Assembly (NCBI GenBank): GCA_004000625.1
Contig: SAUS01000067.1
Span: 1-12,125 of the forward strand
DNA: 12,125 bases
Origin: Candidatus Cibiobacter qucibialis
Lineage (GTDB): Bacteria > Bacillota > Clostridia > Oscillospirales > Ruminococcaceae
Direction: 5' to 3'
Shown here: positions 1 through 6,794 of the stretch, in pieces
How positions within the stretch are numbered: the first letter of the stretch is position 1
Layout of the letters: the number at the start of each line of letters is the position of its first letter
Made by a program: the position numbers and the translations under genes
The notes under the pieces: model-generated
Databases searched by the model: none
Told to the model about the DNA's origin: nothing
Seen by the model: the letters and a program-made list of their open reading frames with translations, nothing else

Positions 1-4
1 TGTC

Positions 5-95
5 TTATCGAGCATTTTGGCAACGCAGATGCCGTGCCGCAGCCGCCGGAGCGGTGCTTAAGCCGTCAGGCGGGAATCGTGCGGGGTTGCCTTAG
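5..95 (+). repeat. Module B repeat, copy 1 (91 bp)
   Basis: This 91-bp block recurs in inverted orientation at 12018-12108, with 4 mismatches on hand alignment and no gaps. It carries GGCAAC near its left end (19-24) and GTTGCC near its right end (86-91), which could close a hairpin, plus internal short stems such as CCGC/GCGG. The match begins at TTATCGAG and stops at CCTTAG, where copy 1 passes directly into the module A element. No convincing coding capacity is seen. It is probably a dispersed intergenic repeat; its mobility and function are unknown. Confidence 0.85.
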
Positions 96-229
96 CCTGT
101 TTCTACAAACACGACTGAATTTTGCGTTAAAAAGCCTTGGAATCCACAAAGGATTCCTGCAGCTTTTTGCCTTAAATTCGCCTCATGTTTGCGAAACATC
201 CGTCATTTTCTTTGTTTTCAGATACACCT
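92..229 (+). mobile_element. Module A hairpin element, copy 1, left end missing
   Basis: This 138-bp stretch aligns without gaps to 11838-11975, with about 16 mismatches by hand. It is a long imperfect palindrome: GGAATCC (139-145) and GGATTCC (151-157) flank the ACAAA apex, with further paired blocks outward. The right terminal repeat TTTTCAGATACACC is present at 215-228. The matching left terminal repeat of the full copy is absent, because the element joins module B at the TTAG at 92-95. It is therefore a truncated MITE-like element with no transposase. Short reading frames crossing it are not credible genes. Confidence 0.8.
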
Positions 230-421
230 CATTACTTTGATACCGAATATGGGCATCCCCCTCCCTCGGACAGAGGGAACTGTCCGGGGGAATGGGACGG
301 CCACATTTGGGCTGCAAATGTACCGTTGCTTTTACCACAGCAAGCAACCGCCCCCTTAACCGGATCGGTACAGAGAGCGGTTGCTCACCATAAATTCAAC
401 AACAGGCTGCGCTGAAAAAAA
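230..421. other. Gene-free, strongly foldable intergenic stretch
   Basis: No credible gene is present. Several perfect inverted repeats are visible: CGGACAG (267-273) with CTGTCCG (280-286), reinforced by flanking C and G runs; ACATTT with AAATGT (303-321); AGCAACCGC (343-351) with GCGGTTGCT (377-385); and GTACCG (320-325) with CGGTAC (366-371), which crosses the previous pair. The stretch lies downstream of the solute-binding protein gene on the minus strand. None of the stems is followed by a clear T run on that strand, so it is not a standard terminator. It could be a structured RNA or another part of the edge repeats. Confidence 0.5.
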
Positions 422-2719
422 TTACTTCAGAGCAATCTTGTTGATCTCAGACTGATAAGTCCAGTACGGGGTCATATCGTTGGGGATAGTAGTGGTGTCG
501 ACACGCTCGCTGGAGAAGATGGTAGCTTCGCTGCGCTGGTAAACCGGCAGTTCAACACCCCAATCCAGGATGATCTCCATAGCTTCCTTGTACATGGCCT
601 TACGGGCATCCTGATCGGTGGTCTGGCGTGCAGCCTCGATCAGTTCGTCCAGATCAGAATCGTTGATCTTGTAGTAGTTGGTGGAACCGTTGCTGTCGTA
701 CAGCTGGTACATATCGGGGTCGTTGGTGGACTGCCATGCAGCAACCCAGCCTTCGGCAACGCCGGACTGATAAGAGCTGTACAGGTCAGAAGCGTTTGCC
801 AGGTCGTTGACGGTCAGGGTGAAGCCGATGGTCTTGAGAGCAGCGGCTGCATTGGTCAGAACCTGGAAAGAGGGGTGGTCGCCGTTGCCGGAAGCACCGA
901 TGTTGACGGTGTATTCCATCTTGGCGCCAGCCGGAGCTGCGGTGACCTGGCCGTTTTCAACGGTGTAGCCGGCTGCTTCGAAGTAGCCGAGGGCGGCCTG
1001 CAGAGCAGCAGCATACTTGGTGTCGCCGCTCATATCGCTGGTGTAGATCTCGTTGCCGTCAACGTCGGTAGAGTAAGCGATCTTGTAGCCGTCGTCGGTA
1101 ACGGAAGGAGCTGCCCAGGAAGTGTTGGACATGGGGTAGTTGATGATGGTTGCGGTGTCGCCGTAGTAAGAGTTGATGCCCTCATCACGGTAAGCTGCGA
1201 TCACGGTCATGATGGCCTTGCGCAGGTCCTTGGACTCTTCAGAAGCCGGGTCGTTGCCAACCTTGACGTTCTCAGCGCTCAGGGCAATGTAGCCGTAGCC
1301 GCGGAAGTCCTTCAGACGGGTGGTGATGACAGAGCCGTCGAGGTCAGAATTACCACCATTGATGGTAGCGATCTGGTTGGCAGCTTCCAGAGAGTAAGAA
1401 GGATCGGAAATGTCGATGGTGCCGGCCTGAACACCGGTGATCTTATCGGCTTCCTGGGTCTCCTTCATGTTGACGTGCTTGATCAGGGCTTCGCCTTCGT
1501 AGTAGTTCGGGTTAGCATCCAGGTAGATGACACCGTCGCTGTACTTGTTGAAGGTGTAGACACCGGCACCCATGGGAGCGCTGGTGACAGAACGAACCTT
1601 GCTCAGGTCGCCCTTCTTGAAGCCGTAGGAGTGGTTGTCGTAATCATACAGGCTGCGGTCGCCATAGTAATCCAGGGAGGCGATAGGCAGCTGCAGCTGG
1701 TAGATCATGGAGTTGGACAGCTCGGTGGTGGTGATGGTCATGCTGTAGTCGCCGGTCTTGACGATGCCGGAAACGGTGTCAACGTCAGCGCCGGTGGCAA
1801 CACCGGTGGTGGAGTAAGCATAAACATCAGCCGGAATCAGGTCAGACAGAGCAGAACCTGCGGTCTCAGCTTCCATGGAAGCAAAGTTCCAGTCATATTT
1901 TTCTGCGATAGCCAGGAAGAAATCCTTTGCGGTAGCGTCAGCGGCCAGGCCGTCAAAGCCCCAAGCGGAAGCAGCAGCGGCAACGTTGCCTTCGTCAGCG
2001 TAACCGGCAGCAACGCAGTTATCAACGATCTCCTGTGCAAATGCAGTGCCGCCTTCGTTAACAGCATCCCAGAAAGCCTTCTGCTGCTCAGCGGTGAACA
2101 GGCTGTTATCAGTGTTGTCCTCGCCTGCCTCAGCAATCAGCTTGGACAGGGTGGTCATGCTGTTGCGGTAATCATCCAGGCCGGCAATGGGCATGGAGTA
2201 CAGGGTGGCGGAACCGTCATAGGTCGGGTCCATGTAAACATACAGGTTGAAGATGACGTCATCAATGGTGATGGGGGTGCCGTCAGAGAAGACCAGGTCA
2301 TCGCGCATGTTGATGGCATAGGTAACGGTGCCGTCAGCATTCTCGGTCACTTCGCAGTCAGCGGGGCCATAGTAGGTGTAATCGGTGCCGTTGTACTCGC
2401 GGGTCTCACCCTCGATGCCCTTCAGGATCATTTCGCCCTTACGGTCAGCGCCCAGCAGGGCAATGTTGGTCAGGTCGATAACGTGCTGGTCAGCGGAAGA
2501 AGCGGCGAAGAACGGGCTGAACTTGCCCTCAAAGCCGGTATCTGCCAGAACCAGGGTGCCATCGCTGCTGCCGGTATCGGTAGCAGCGGCTTCGCTGGTA
2601 GCCTCGCTGGAAGCAACAGACTCAGCGCTGCTGGAAGCGGAAGAACCGCAGCCAGCCAGCAGGCCCGCAGCCATTGCAACAGCCATGGCCAGTGCAAGCA
2701 CTTGCTTGGTGTTTTTCAT
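422..2719 (-). CDS. ABC transporter solute-binding lipoprotein, family 5 (oligopeptide-binding type)
   Basis: The 765-residue product is an extracytoplasmic solute-binding protein of the DppA/OppA superfamily. The start at 2719 gives a lipoprotein signal peptide: Lys at 2 and 5, a hydrophobic stretch to residue 20, and lipobox LAGC with Cys24 as the probable lipidated residue. It is followed by a Ser/Ala/Glu-rich linker. GGGAGG at 2730-2735 is a good ribosome binding site. Family-like sequence includes LVFSDGTPITIDDVIFN in the first lobe and a C-terminal segment GWVAAWQSTNDPDMYQ. Family members are usually about 500-600 residues, so this one is long; the extra material appears to lie roughly between residues 185 and 330. 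No permease or ATPase genes are adjacent, so it works with components encoded elsewhere or the rest lies outside the window. The substrate is not certain; peptides are likeliest from family membership. Confidence 0.92.
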   Translation of the reverse strand: MKNTKQVLALAMAVAMAAGLLAGCGSSASSSAESVASSEATSEAAATDTGSSDGTLVLADTGFEGKFSPFFAASSADQHVIDLTNIALLGADRKGEMILKGIEGETREYNGTDYTYYGPADCEVTENADGTVTYAINMRDDLVFSDGTPITIDDVIFNLYVYMDPTYDGSATLYSMPIAGLDDYRNSMTTLSKLIAEAGEDNTDNSLFTAEQQKAFWDAVNEGGTAFAQEIVDNCVAAGYADEGNVAAAASAWGFDGLAADATAKDFFLAIAEKYDWNFASMEAETAGSALSDLIPADVYAYSTTGVATGADVDTVSGIVKTGDYSMTITTTELSNSMIYQLQLPIASLDYYGDRSLYDYDNHSYGFKKGDLSKVRSVTSAPMGAGVYTFNKYSDGVIYLDANPNYYEGEALIKHVNMKETQEADKITGVQAGTIDISDPSYSLEAANQIATINGGNSDLDGSVITTRLKDFRGYGYIALSAENVKVGNDPASEESKDLRKAIMTVIAAYRDEGINSYYGDTATIINYPMSNTSWAAPSVTDDGYKIAYSTDVDGNEIYTSDMSGDTKYAAALQAALGYFEAAGYTVENGQVTAAPAGAKMEYTVNIGASGNGDHPSFQVLTNAAAALKTIGFTLTVNDLANASDLYSSYQSGVAEGWVAAWQSTNDPDMYQLYDSNGSTNYYKINDSDLDELIEAARQTTDQDARKAMYKEAMEIILDWGVELPVYQRSEATIFSSERVDTTTIPNDMTPYWTYQSEINKIALK

Positions 2720-2854
2720 GTTTGTATAACCTCCCAAATCATTTTGGTAATGGCGGCAATTTTAACACTACCAAAAGGAGTGTTAAATAAAGAAAGGCTT
2801 AAGCCTTTCCGCATTTGCGGTGTTCCCTCACCGCAAACAAATGTCACCAATAAC
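2720..2854 (-). promoter_or_regulatory. Candidate structured leader of the solute-binding protein mRNA
   Basis: The leader runs about 135 nt from the predicted start of transcription to the ATG. In transcript order it contains: a 9-bp hairpin (2829-2837 with 2814-2822); a competing CCGCA/TGCGG hairpin within 2809-2820; an 18-bp perfect palindrome GAAAGGCTTAAGCCTTTC (2792-2809) followed on the minus strand by TTTATTT, like a weak terminator; and a 9-bp hairpin TTTAACACT/AGTGTTAAA (2779-2787 with 2761-2769). The 9-nt loop of the last hairpin includes TTTTGGT, which can pair with ACCAAAA downstream (within 2742-2749) to form an H-type pseudoknot a few bases before the ribosome binding site. No known riboswitch class is recognised. 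Confidence 0.5.
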
Positions 2855-2860
2855 TATGTT

Positions 2861-2889
2861 ATAATATCGCAATTTTCAATTTCTGTCAA
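2861..2889 (-). promoter_or_regulatory. Sigma-A promoter of the solute-binding protein gene
   Basis: On the minus strand a perfect -35 TTGACA (2884-2889) is separated by exactly 17 bp from TATTAT (2861-2866), one mismatch from consensus. Transcription would start near 2854. An inverted repeat CCAAAA/TTTTGG (2890-2908) abuts the -35 on its upstream side and could be an operator. Confidence 0.8.
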
Positions 2890-2936
2890 CCAAAAAACGC
2901 CGTTTTGGCAACATCTAAATAAAAGTCAGCAGGATA

Positions 2937-3009
2937 ACCATAACAGCACGCTGAATTTTGTAAAATTCTTCCGCGCCGCACTTTAGCGGGCTAAATTCTG
3001 CGTTATGGT
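2937..3009. repeat. 73-bp inverted-repeat element
   Basis: Perfect 8-bp ends ACCATAAC (2937-2944) and GTTATGGT (3002-3009) enclose a second nested pair GAATTT (2953-2958) and AAATTC (2993-2998). GAATTT can also pair locally with the AAATTC at 2963-2968, and TAGC/GCTA at 2984-2993 forms a small inner hairpin. It lies just after the membrane-protein gene and upstream of the solute-binding protein promoter. It could be an unusual terminator of the peptidase operon or a small non-autonomous repeat; there is no clear T run at its minus-strand exit. Confidence 0.5.
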
Positions 3010-3019
3010 GCAAGGTCTC

Positions 3020-3574
3020 TTACTCTTCGCGCCCGGAACCGGATTCTTCGGTATAAACCGCTGCCCGGATGGTGTGCCCTGCGGCAAAAGCAGCCGCAGC
3101 AGCCGCAGCGGCCAGCGCTGCAAATAATACTGCATACCGGATAGCTTCTTGTCCGCCGTTCAAGAACACATCCATACACTCCCCTACTGCAGCCAGCGCG
3201 GCGAACACCCCGGTCAACAGGCAGCGCAGCGGCAGTTTGGCTACCGTTTCTTCATACACATAGCTGCGCAGGCGTGCCCCGCCGCGGCTCATGCGGGCCA
3301 GCGCCCACACCGCGCTGATGCCAGCCACCAGCGCCCCGGCATACGGCAGCAGTACATAAAACTGCTGCATGGCCCCCGGCGCGGGCACCATGCCCGCCGC
3401 CGCCAGCGCCGCCAGTGCCCCGCCGCACAGCGTCCACAGCAGGCCCCGCAGTTTGGCATACGGCATGCTGCCGGTATAGCGGCGGTAGCTGCCCTGGTAC
3501 AGGTAGCTGCCGTTGACATCCCTGCGGAAGTCATTCAGGTATTCCCGCCCACGGCGGGTTTTCTTTTGCTGCAT
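3020..3574 (-). CDS. Four-helix membrane protein of unknown function
   Basis: The product has 184 residues and I do not recognise the family with confidence. A basic, tyrosine-rich cytoplasmic N-terminus (residues 1-40, with GSYLYQGSYRRY) is followed by four likely membrane segments at about 44-62, 72-92, 116-134 and 147-165. The last contains eight consecutive alanines, matched by a GC-rich repetitive stretch near 3088-3115. The tail is short and acidic. Its ATG overlaps the stop of the upstream peptidase by one base (TAATG at 3572-3576), so it is probably translated by coupling on the same transcript. Its role may be linked to the peptidase, but nothing in the sequence proves this. An opposite-frame reading of the same DNA is less plausible because it lacks ordered membrane segments and a start context. 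Confidence 0.8.
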   Translation of the reverse strand: MQQKKTRRGREYLNDFRRDVNGSYLYQGSYRRYTGSMPYAKLRGLLWTLCGGALAALAAAGMVPAPGAMQQFYVLLPYAGALVAGISAVWALARMSRGGARLRSYVYEETVAKLPLRCLLTGVFAALAAVGECMDVFLNGGQEAIRYAVLFAALAAAAAAAAFAAGHTIRAAVYTEESGSGREE

Positions 3575-5277
3575 TATTCGATCCCCGTCAGGTCATAGTT
3601 GTCCAGCCACTGCTTGGCCGTTTCGCACACGCCGCGCAGGCAGCTTTCCTCAAACGGGCTGTCCAGTCCGGCGTTTTTCAGCAGCTCAGTAAACACGCGG
3701 CTGCCGCCCTGGCGGGTGTATGCCATGTAGTGCTCCCACGCGTTGGCGCGGTCCTTTTGCAGCATGGCCCAGAACTGCAGGCTGACGGTCTGTGCCAGGC
3801 AGTAGTCAATATAATAGAAGGGGCTTTCGTAAATATGCTTCTGGCGCTGCCAGCCCTCACCCTCGCTGTAGAACGGGATCTCGCCGTCCAGCTTCATCCA
3901 CGGCATATAAATGCCCAGCAGTTCTTTCCAGGCGGCGTGGCGCTCGGCAGGGGTCAGGTCCGGCTTTTCGTACACGATATGCTGGAAATGGTCCACCATG
4001 GTGCCATACGGGATAAAGGTCAGCGCACCGGCCAGGTGGCTGTACAGGAACTTGCGGGTATCCTTGCCAAAGAAGCCCTCCGCCCACGGCCAGGCAAAGA
4101 ATTCCATCGACATGGAGTGGACTTCGCATCCTTCCATGCTGGGCCACACGGTGGAATACGGCACGCGGTCACGGTTGGTGTATGCGGCAAAGGCATGACC
4201 CGCTTCATGCGTGACCACCTCAACGTCATGCTGGGTGCCGTTGAAGTTGGCAAAAATGAACGGTACCTGATAATCCCACAGGCTGGTGCAGTAGCCGCCC
4301 GCCGCCTTGCCGGGGGTGGAAAGCACGTCCAGCAGCTCATTGTCCAGCATGGTGTTAAAGAAGACGCCGGTTTCGGGTGAAAGTTCCTCATAGAACTTTT
4401 TGCCCTGGGCCAGAATGGCATCGGCATCGCCGCAGGGGGCGGGGTTGCCGGAACGGAACATCAGGGCATTATCGGCAAAGCTCATGGGGTACTGTTTGCC
4501 CAGGCGCTTGGCCTGCTCACGGTAGATGCTGTCCGCCAGCGGCACCAGATACTTGACCACGGCGGCACGGAACTTTTCTACATCCGCTTTGGTATAGCAG
4601 TTGCGGCCCATGCGGTAGTAGCCCAGGGTGGTGTAACCCTCGTACCCCAGCTTTTTGCCCATCTTATCCCGCAGGTGGGTCAGCTTGTCATAAATATCAT
4701 CCAGCTGTTTCTGGTTGTCCTTATACCACTGGCCCTCGGCTTTCCAGGCGGCCAGGCGGCGGGCATCGTCCGGGTCATTCTTGAACGGGCTCAGCTGGGA
4801 CAGAGTGTACACCCCGCCTTCAAACGGGATCTGTGCGCTGGCCAGCAGCTTGCCATACTGCTGGGTCAGCTCGTTTTCCTGCTGCAGTTCCTCCATGATA
4901 TCGGGCGAGAATGCCTTGCGCTCAATTTCGGCGTTCACAAACATCAGGTCGCCGTATTCTTCGGCAAAGTTTTTGCGGTAGGGGCTTGCCAGCATGGCGG
5001 CGGTCCAGGAATCCTGCCACTGCTGGATCTGCGGCATAGCGCTGTTGGCAAATTCCATCTCTTCATCATAGAACTTATCCCGCGTATCAATGGTATGGCG
5101 CACGCTGGCCAGGGTGAACAGGGTATCCACATGCTTGTTCAGCACCTGCTCCTCCAAAAAAGCGGCGCGGGCAGCGGCATAGTCGGGGGCGTTCTGCAAA
5201 CGCTCGGTCAGTGCGGCAAACTGTTCTTTCAGGGCGCTCATGTCCGGGCGCTCATAGGGCATTTCGGAAAATTTCAT
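3574..5277 (-). CDS. M3-family oligoendopeptidase (PepF-like)
   Basis: The 567-residue product is a soluble zinc metallopeptidase that would cleave short peptides in the cytoplasm. HEAGH at residues 357-361 supplies the two zinc-binding histidines and the catalytic Glu358. Glu385 in GCEVHSMSMEFF is the probable third zinc ligand, at the spacing expected in the M3 family. The C-terminal motif FYYIDYCLAQ (residues 487-496) is typical of the shorter M3 oligoendopeptidases that resemble but are distinct from classical PepF. There is no signal peptide. The length suits this subgroup. AAGGAG upstream and a clear promoter support the start at 5277. It is the first gene of a two-gene unit with the membrane protein that overlaps its stop. 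Confidence 0.95.
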   Translation of the reverse strand: MKFSEMPYERPDMSALKEQFAALTERLQNAPDYAAARAAFLEEQVLNKHVDTLFTLASVRHTIDTRDKFYDEEMEFANSAMPQIQQWQDSWTAAMLASPYRKNFAEEYGDLMFVNAEIERKAFSPDIMEELQQENELTQQYGKLLASAQIPFEGGVYTLSQLSPFKNDPDDARRLAAWKAEGQWYKDNQKQLDDIYDKLTHLRDKMGKKLGYEGYTTLGYYRMGRNCYTKADVEKFRAAVVKYLVPLADSIYREQAKRLGKQYPMSFADNALMFRSGNPAPCGDADAILAQGKKFYEELSPETGVFFNTMLDNELLDVLSTPGKAAGGYCTSLWDYQVPFIFANFNGTQHDVEVVTHEAGHAFAAYTNRDRVPYSTVWPSMEGCEVHSMSMEFFAWPWAEGFFGKDTRKFLYSHLAGALTFIPYGTMVDHFQHIVYEKPDLTPAERHAAWKELLGIYMPWMKLDGEIPFYSEGEGWQRQKHIYESPFYYIDYCLAQTVSLQFWAMLQKDRANAWEHYMAYTRQGGSRVFTELLKNAGLDSPFEESCLRGVCETAKQWLDNYDLTGIE

Positions 5278-5324
5278 GGGTTCGTTCTCTCCTTATTCTA
5301 CAGTTTTGTTCGTGACTTAGGGAC

Positions 5325-5333
5325 ATTATACCA
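5325..5333 (-). promoter_or_regulatory. Extended -10 promoter of the oligoendopeptidase operon
   Basis: The minus strand reads TGGTATAAT: a perfect TATAAT (5325-5330) preceded by the TGn extended -10 element. The -35 region at 17 bp is poor (TGGTCT), which is usual for extended -10 promoters. It sits just downstream of the terminator of the preceding minus-strand operon. Confidence 0.7.
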
Positions 5334-5339
5334 TGGCGC

Positions 5340-5373
5340 AAAAAATAAGACCAGCCCGAAAAAGGCTGGCCTT
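5340..5373 (-). terminator. Intrinsic terminator of the regulator/small membrane protein operon
   Basis: On the minus strand a 10-bp stem (5364-5373 with 5347-5356, one G-U pair, loop 5357-5363) is followed by ATTTTTT (5346-5340). It lies 26 bp after the stop of the small membrane protein gene and upstream of the peptidase promoter, so it separates the two transcripts. Confidence 0.85.
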
Positions 5374-5398
5374 CCATGATTCTGTATGATTTTACATG

Positions 5399-5689
5399 CT
5401 ATTCATAAATTATCGCACGCAGCGCCGGGGTGCTCTCCCCCTGCCCCTTTGCCGTCAGCGCAGGGGTTGGCCCGCCTGCCATTCCGTCCGCCGGGCCTGG
5501 TAAACCGCCAAGCGGCGGGCGGCAAGGGCATTTTTTGCAGGCAGCTGCCCGGCGCTGCGCCTGCTGTTCAGTACGGGCGGCAGCGCGCTGCTGCGCGGTA
5601 TTTTCCAGCCGGATTCCCCAGATGGTCAACTGACCGGCCAGCCATAGCATGGCGACGGCAAGCCCCTGCTCACAAGCTATTGTCTTCAT
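5399..5689 (-). CDS. Small single-span membrane protein, unknown function
   Basis: The product is 96 residues. The ATG at 5689 is chosen because GGAGGT stands five bases upstream; an in-frame start at 5926 would put most of the extension inside the regulator gene in another frame and is less likely. One membrane helix at about residues 9-28 is followed by a charged, Gln/Ala/Arg-rich stretch, a CKKCPC cysteine cluster (about 51-56) and a Pro/Gly-rich tail. The gene begins 20 bases inside the end of the regulator gene, so the two are probably translationally coupled. A terminator follows closely. It may transmit or modulate the signal of the regulator, but that is only suggested by position. 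No family is recognised. Confidence 0.65.
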   Translation of the reverse strand: MKTIACEQGLAVAMLWLAGQLTIWGIRLENTAQQRAAARTEQQAQRRAAACKKCPCRPPLGGLPGPADGMAGGPTPALTAKGQGESTPALRAIIYE

Positions 5690-6764
5690 TGCGCACCTCC
5701 TGCCACCACTGGGCGAGCACCGGGGTTTCGACGCGGTTTGCATCGATCTGTGCGGTAATGCCGTCCAGCGTGCTGGCGCCAAAATCATCCGCGGCGGAAG
5801 TAAAATTGGATTTTTCACAGTATGGCACATGGGTGATCTTGTAATCCGGGGCGGCGTCATACTGCAAAGCCAGCGCTTTTGCCTGGCGCAGCAGGGCTTT
5901 GGTCTCGTTTTCGCTGTTTTTATCATTGGCCGCGGTGATGATGGCCTGCACGGTCAGCGCCATGGCCTGCATGCGGGTGCACAGGTTGGGGTGGCCCTGC
6001 CGGGTCAGCCCGCCGTAAACCTGCGCCTGCCATTCCACATAGCGGCGGGCGGATTCCACATCCCCCACGCCGAGGTAATATTCAATCGCCGGGCCCATGA
6101 CCATCATCAGGTCCGAAACGGAGCGGAACACCGTGCGCCCCACATAGGTCATGGCTTCCTCCCGGCGGTCCATCTTGCATAGGATACCCGCGATCTGGCT
6201 GTCGTTGATGCCGCCCGCGTTGTGGTTTTTCAAAATTTCCAGCGCCTTTTCGCTCTGGCCCAGCTGGTCATAAATTTTGGCGCTCTCGCATTGGAGGACC
6301 TCCTCGCTGATGCAGGGATCGGTATTCTGTTCAAACAGCAGTATCTCCCGCTCCTGCAATTCCAGCGCACGGCGCAGCCAGGCGGCGTTGTTCTGTTCAA
6401 AGCCCGCCATATAATAGATATTTGCCGCAGCCCGCACAATGGCAAAATTATTATGGTAGCGCTGCAGGGCATTTTCGGCTTTGGCCGTGCCCGCCTGGTA
6501 CTCTTTTTTCTGCTGTAAGGTGTGCAGCTCTTCCACCGTGCTCTGCACCGTGTGGCCGCCCAGCTGGTAGCCCAGCAGGGCATCCACTGATGTACCGAAC
6601 AGGTCTGCCAGCCCCATCAGGGTAATAAGATCGGGGCTGGTGGTGCCGTTCTCCCATTTGGACACTGCCCCCACTGTTACGCCAATCGCCTCGGCAAGGT
6701 TTTCCTGCGTCAGGCTGTGGGCTTTGCGCTGGGTGCGGATATTTTGTGCAAGCATCAGTTTCAT
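5670..6764 (-). CDS. XRE-family transcriptional regulator with helical C-terminal domain
   Basis: The 364-residue product has an N-terminal helix-turn-helix of the XRE/Cro type at about residues 6-60: LTQENLAEAIGVTVGAVSKW forms the core and TSPDLITLMGLADLFGTSVD closes the domain. The remaining ~290 residues are helical with Ala/Leu/Glu patterns like tetratricopeptide repeats (AENALQRYHNNFAIVRAAANIYYMAG and similar), probably a sensing or dimerisation part. GGGAGGG upstream supports the start at 6764; Met4 is an alternative. It is transcribed away from the nitroreductase operon, and its upstream region contains a cluster of GTGGTA half-sites that it may bind. It overlaps the next gene by 20 bases. 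Confidence 0.92.
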   Translation of the reverse strand: MKLMLAQNIRTQRKAHSLTQENLAEAIGVTVGAVSKWENGTTSPDLITLMGLADLFGTSVDALLGYQLGGHTVQSTVEELHTLQQKKEYQAGTAKAENALQRYHNNFAIVRAAANIYYMAGFEQNNAAWLRRALELQEREILLFEQNTDPCISEEVLQCESAKIYDQLGQSEKALEILKNHNAGGINDSQIAGILCKMDRREEAMTYVGRTVFRSVSDLMMVMGPAIEYYLGVGDVESARRYVEWQAQVYGGLTRQGHPNLCTRMQAMALTVQAIITAANDKNSENETKALLRQAKALALQYDAAPDYKITHVPYCEKSNFTSAADDFGASTLDGITAQIDANRVETPVLAQWWQEVRNEDNSL

Positions 6765-6794
6765 GGTTTATGCCCTCCCTTGTGTGCTTCCAGC

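Noticed and set aside
34..415. Two short plus-strand reading frames at the left edge
   Set aside because: They run through module B, module A and the foldable stretch, lack ribosome binding sites, and their sequence is explained by the repeats.
2720..2737. Upstream in-frame start at 2737 for the solute-binding protein
   Set aside because: It would place the ribosome binding site inside the coding region and put six extra residues before a normal lipoprotein signal peptide.
875..2986. 703-residue plus-strand reading frame opposite the solute-binding protein
   Set aside because: It is antisense to a gene with signal peptide, family motifs, ribosome binding site and promoter; its Gly/Val-rich translation shows no domain and results from GC-rich antisense codon use.
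5690..5926. N-terminal extension of the small membrane protein to 5926
   Set aside because: The extension lies wholly inside the regulator gene in another frame, while GGAGGT directly precedes the ATG at 5689.
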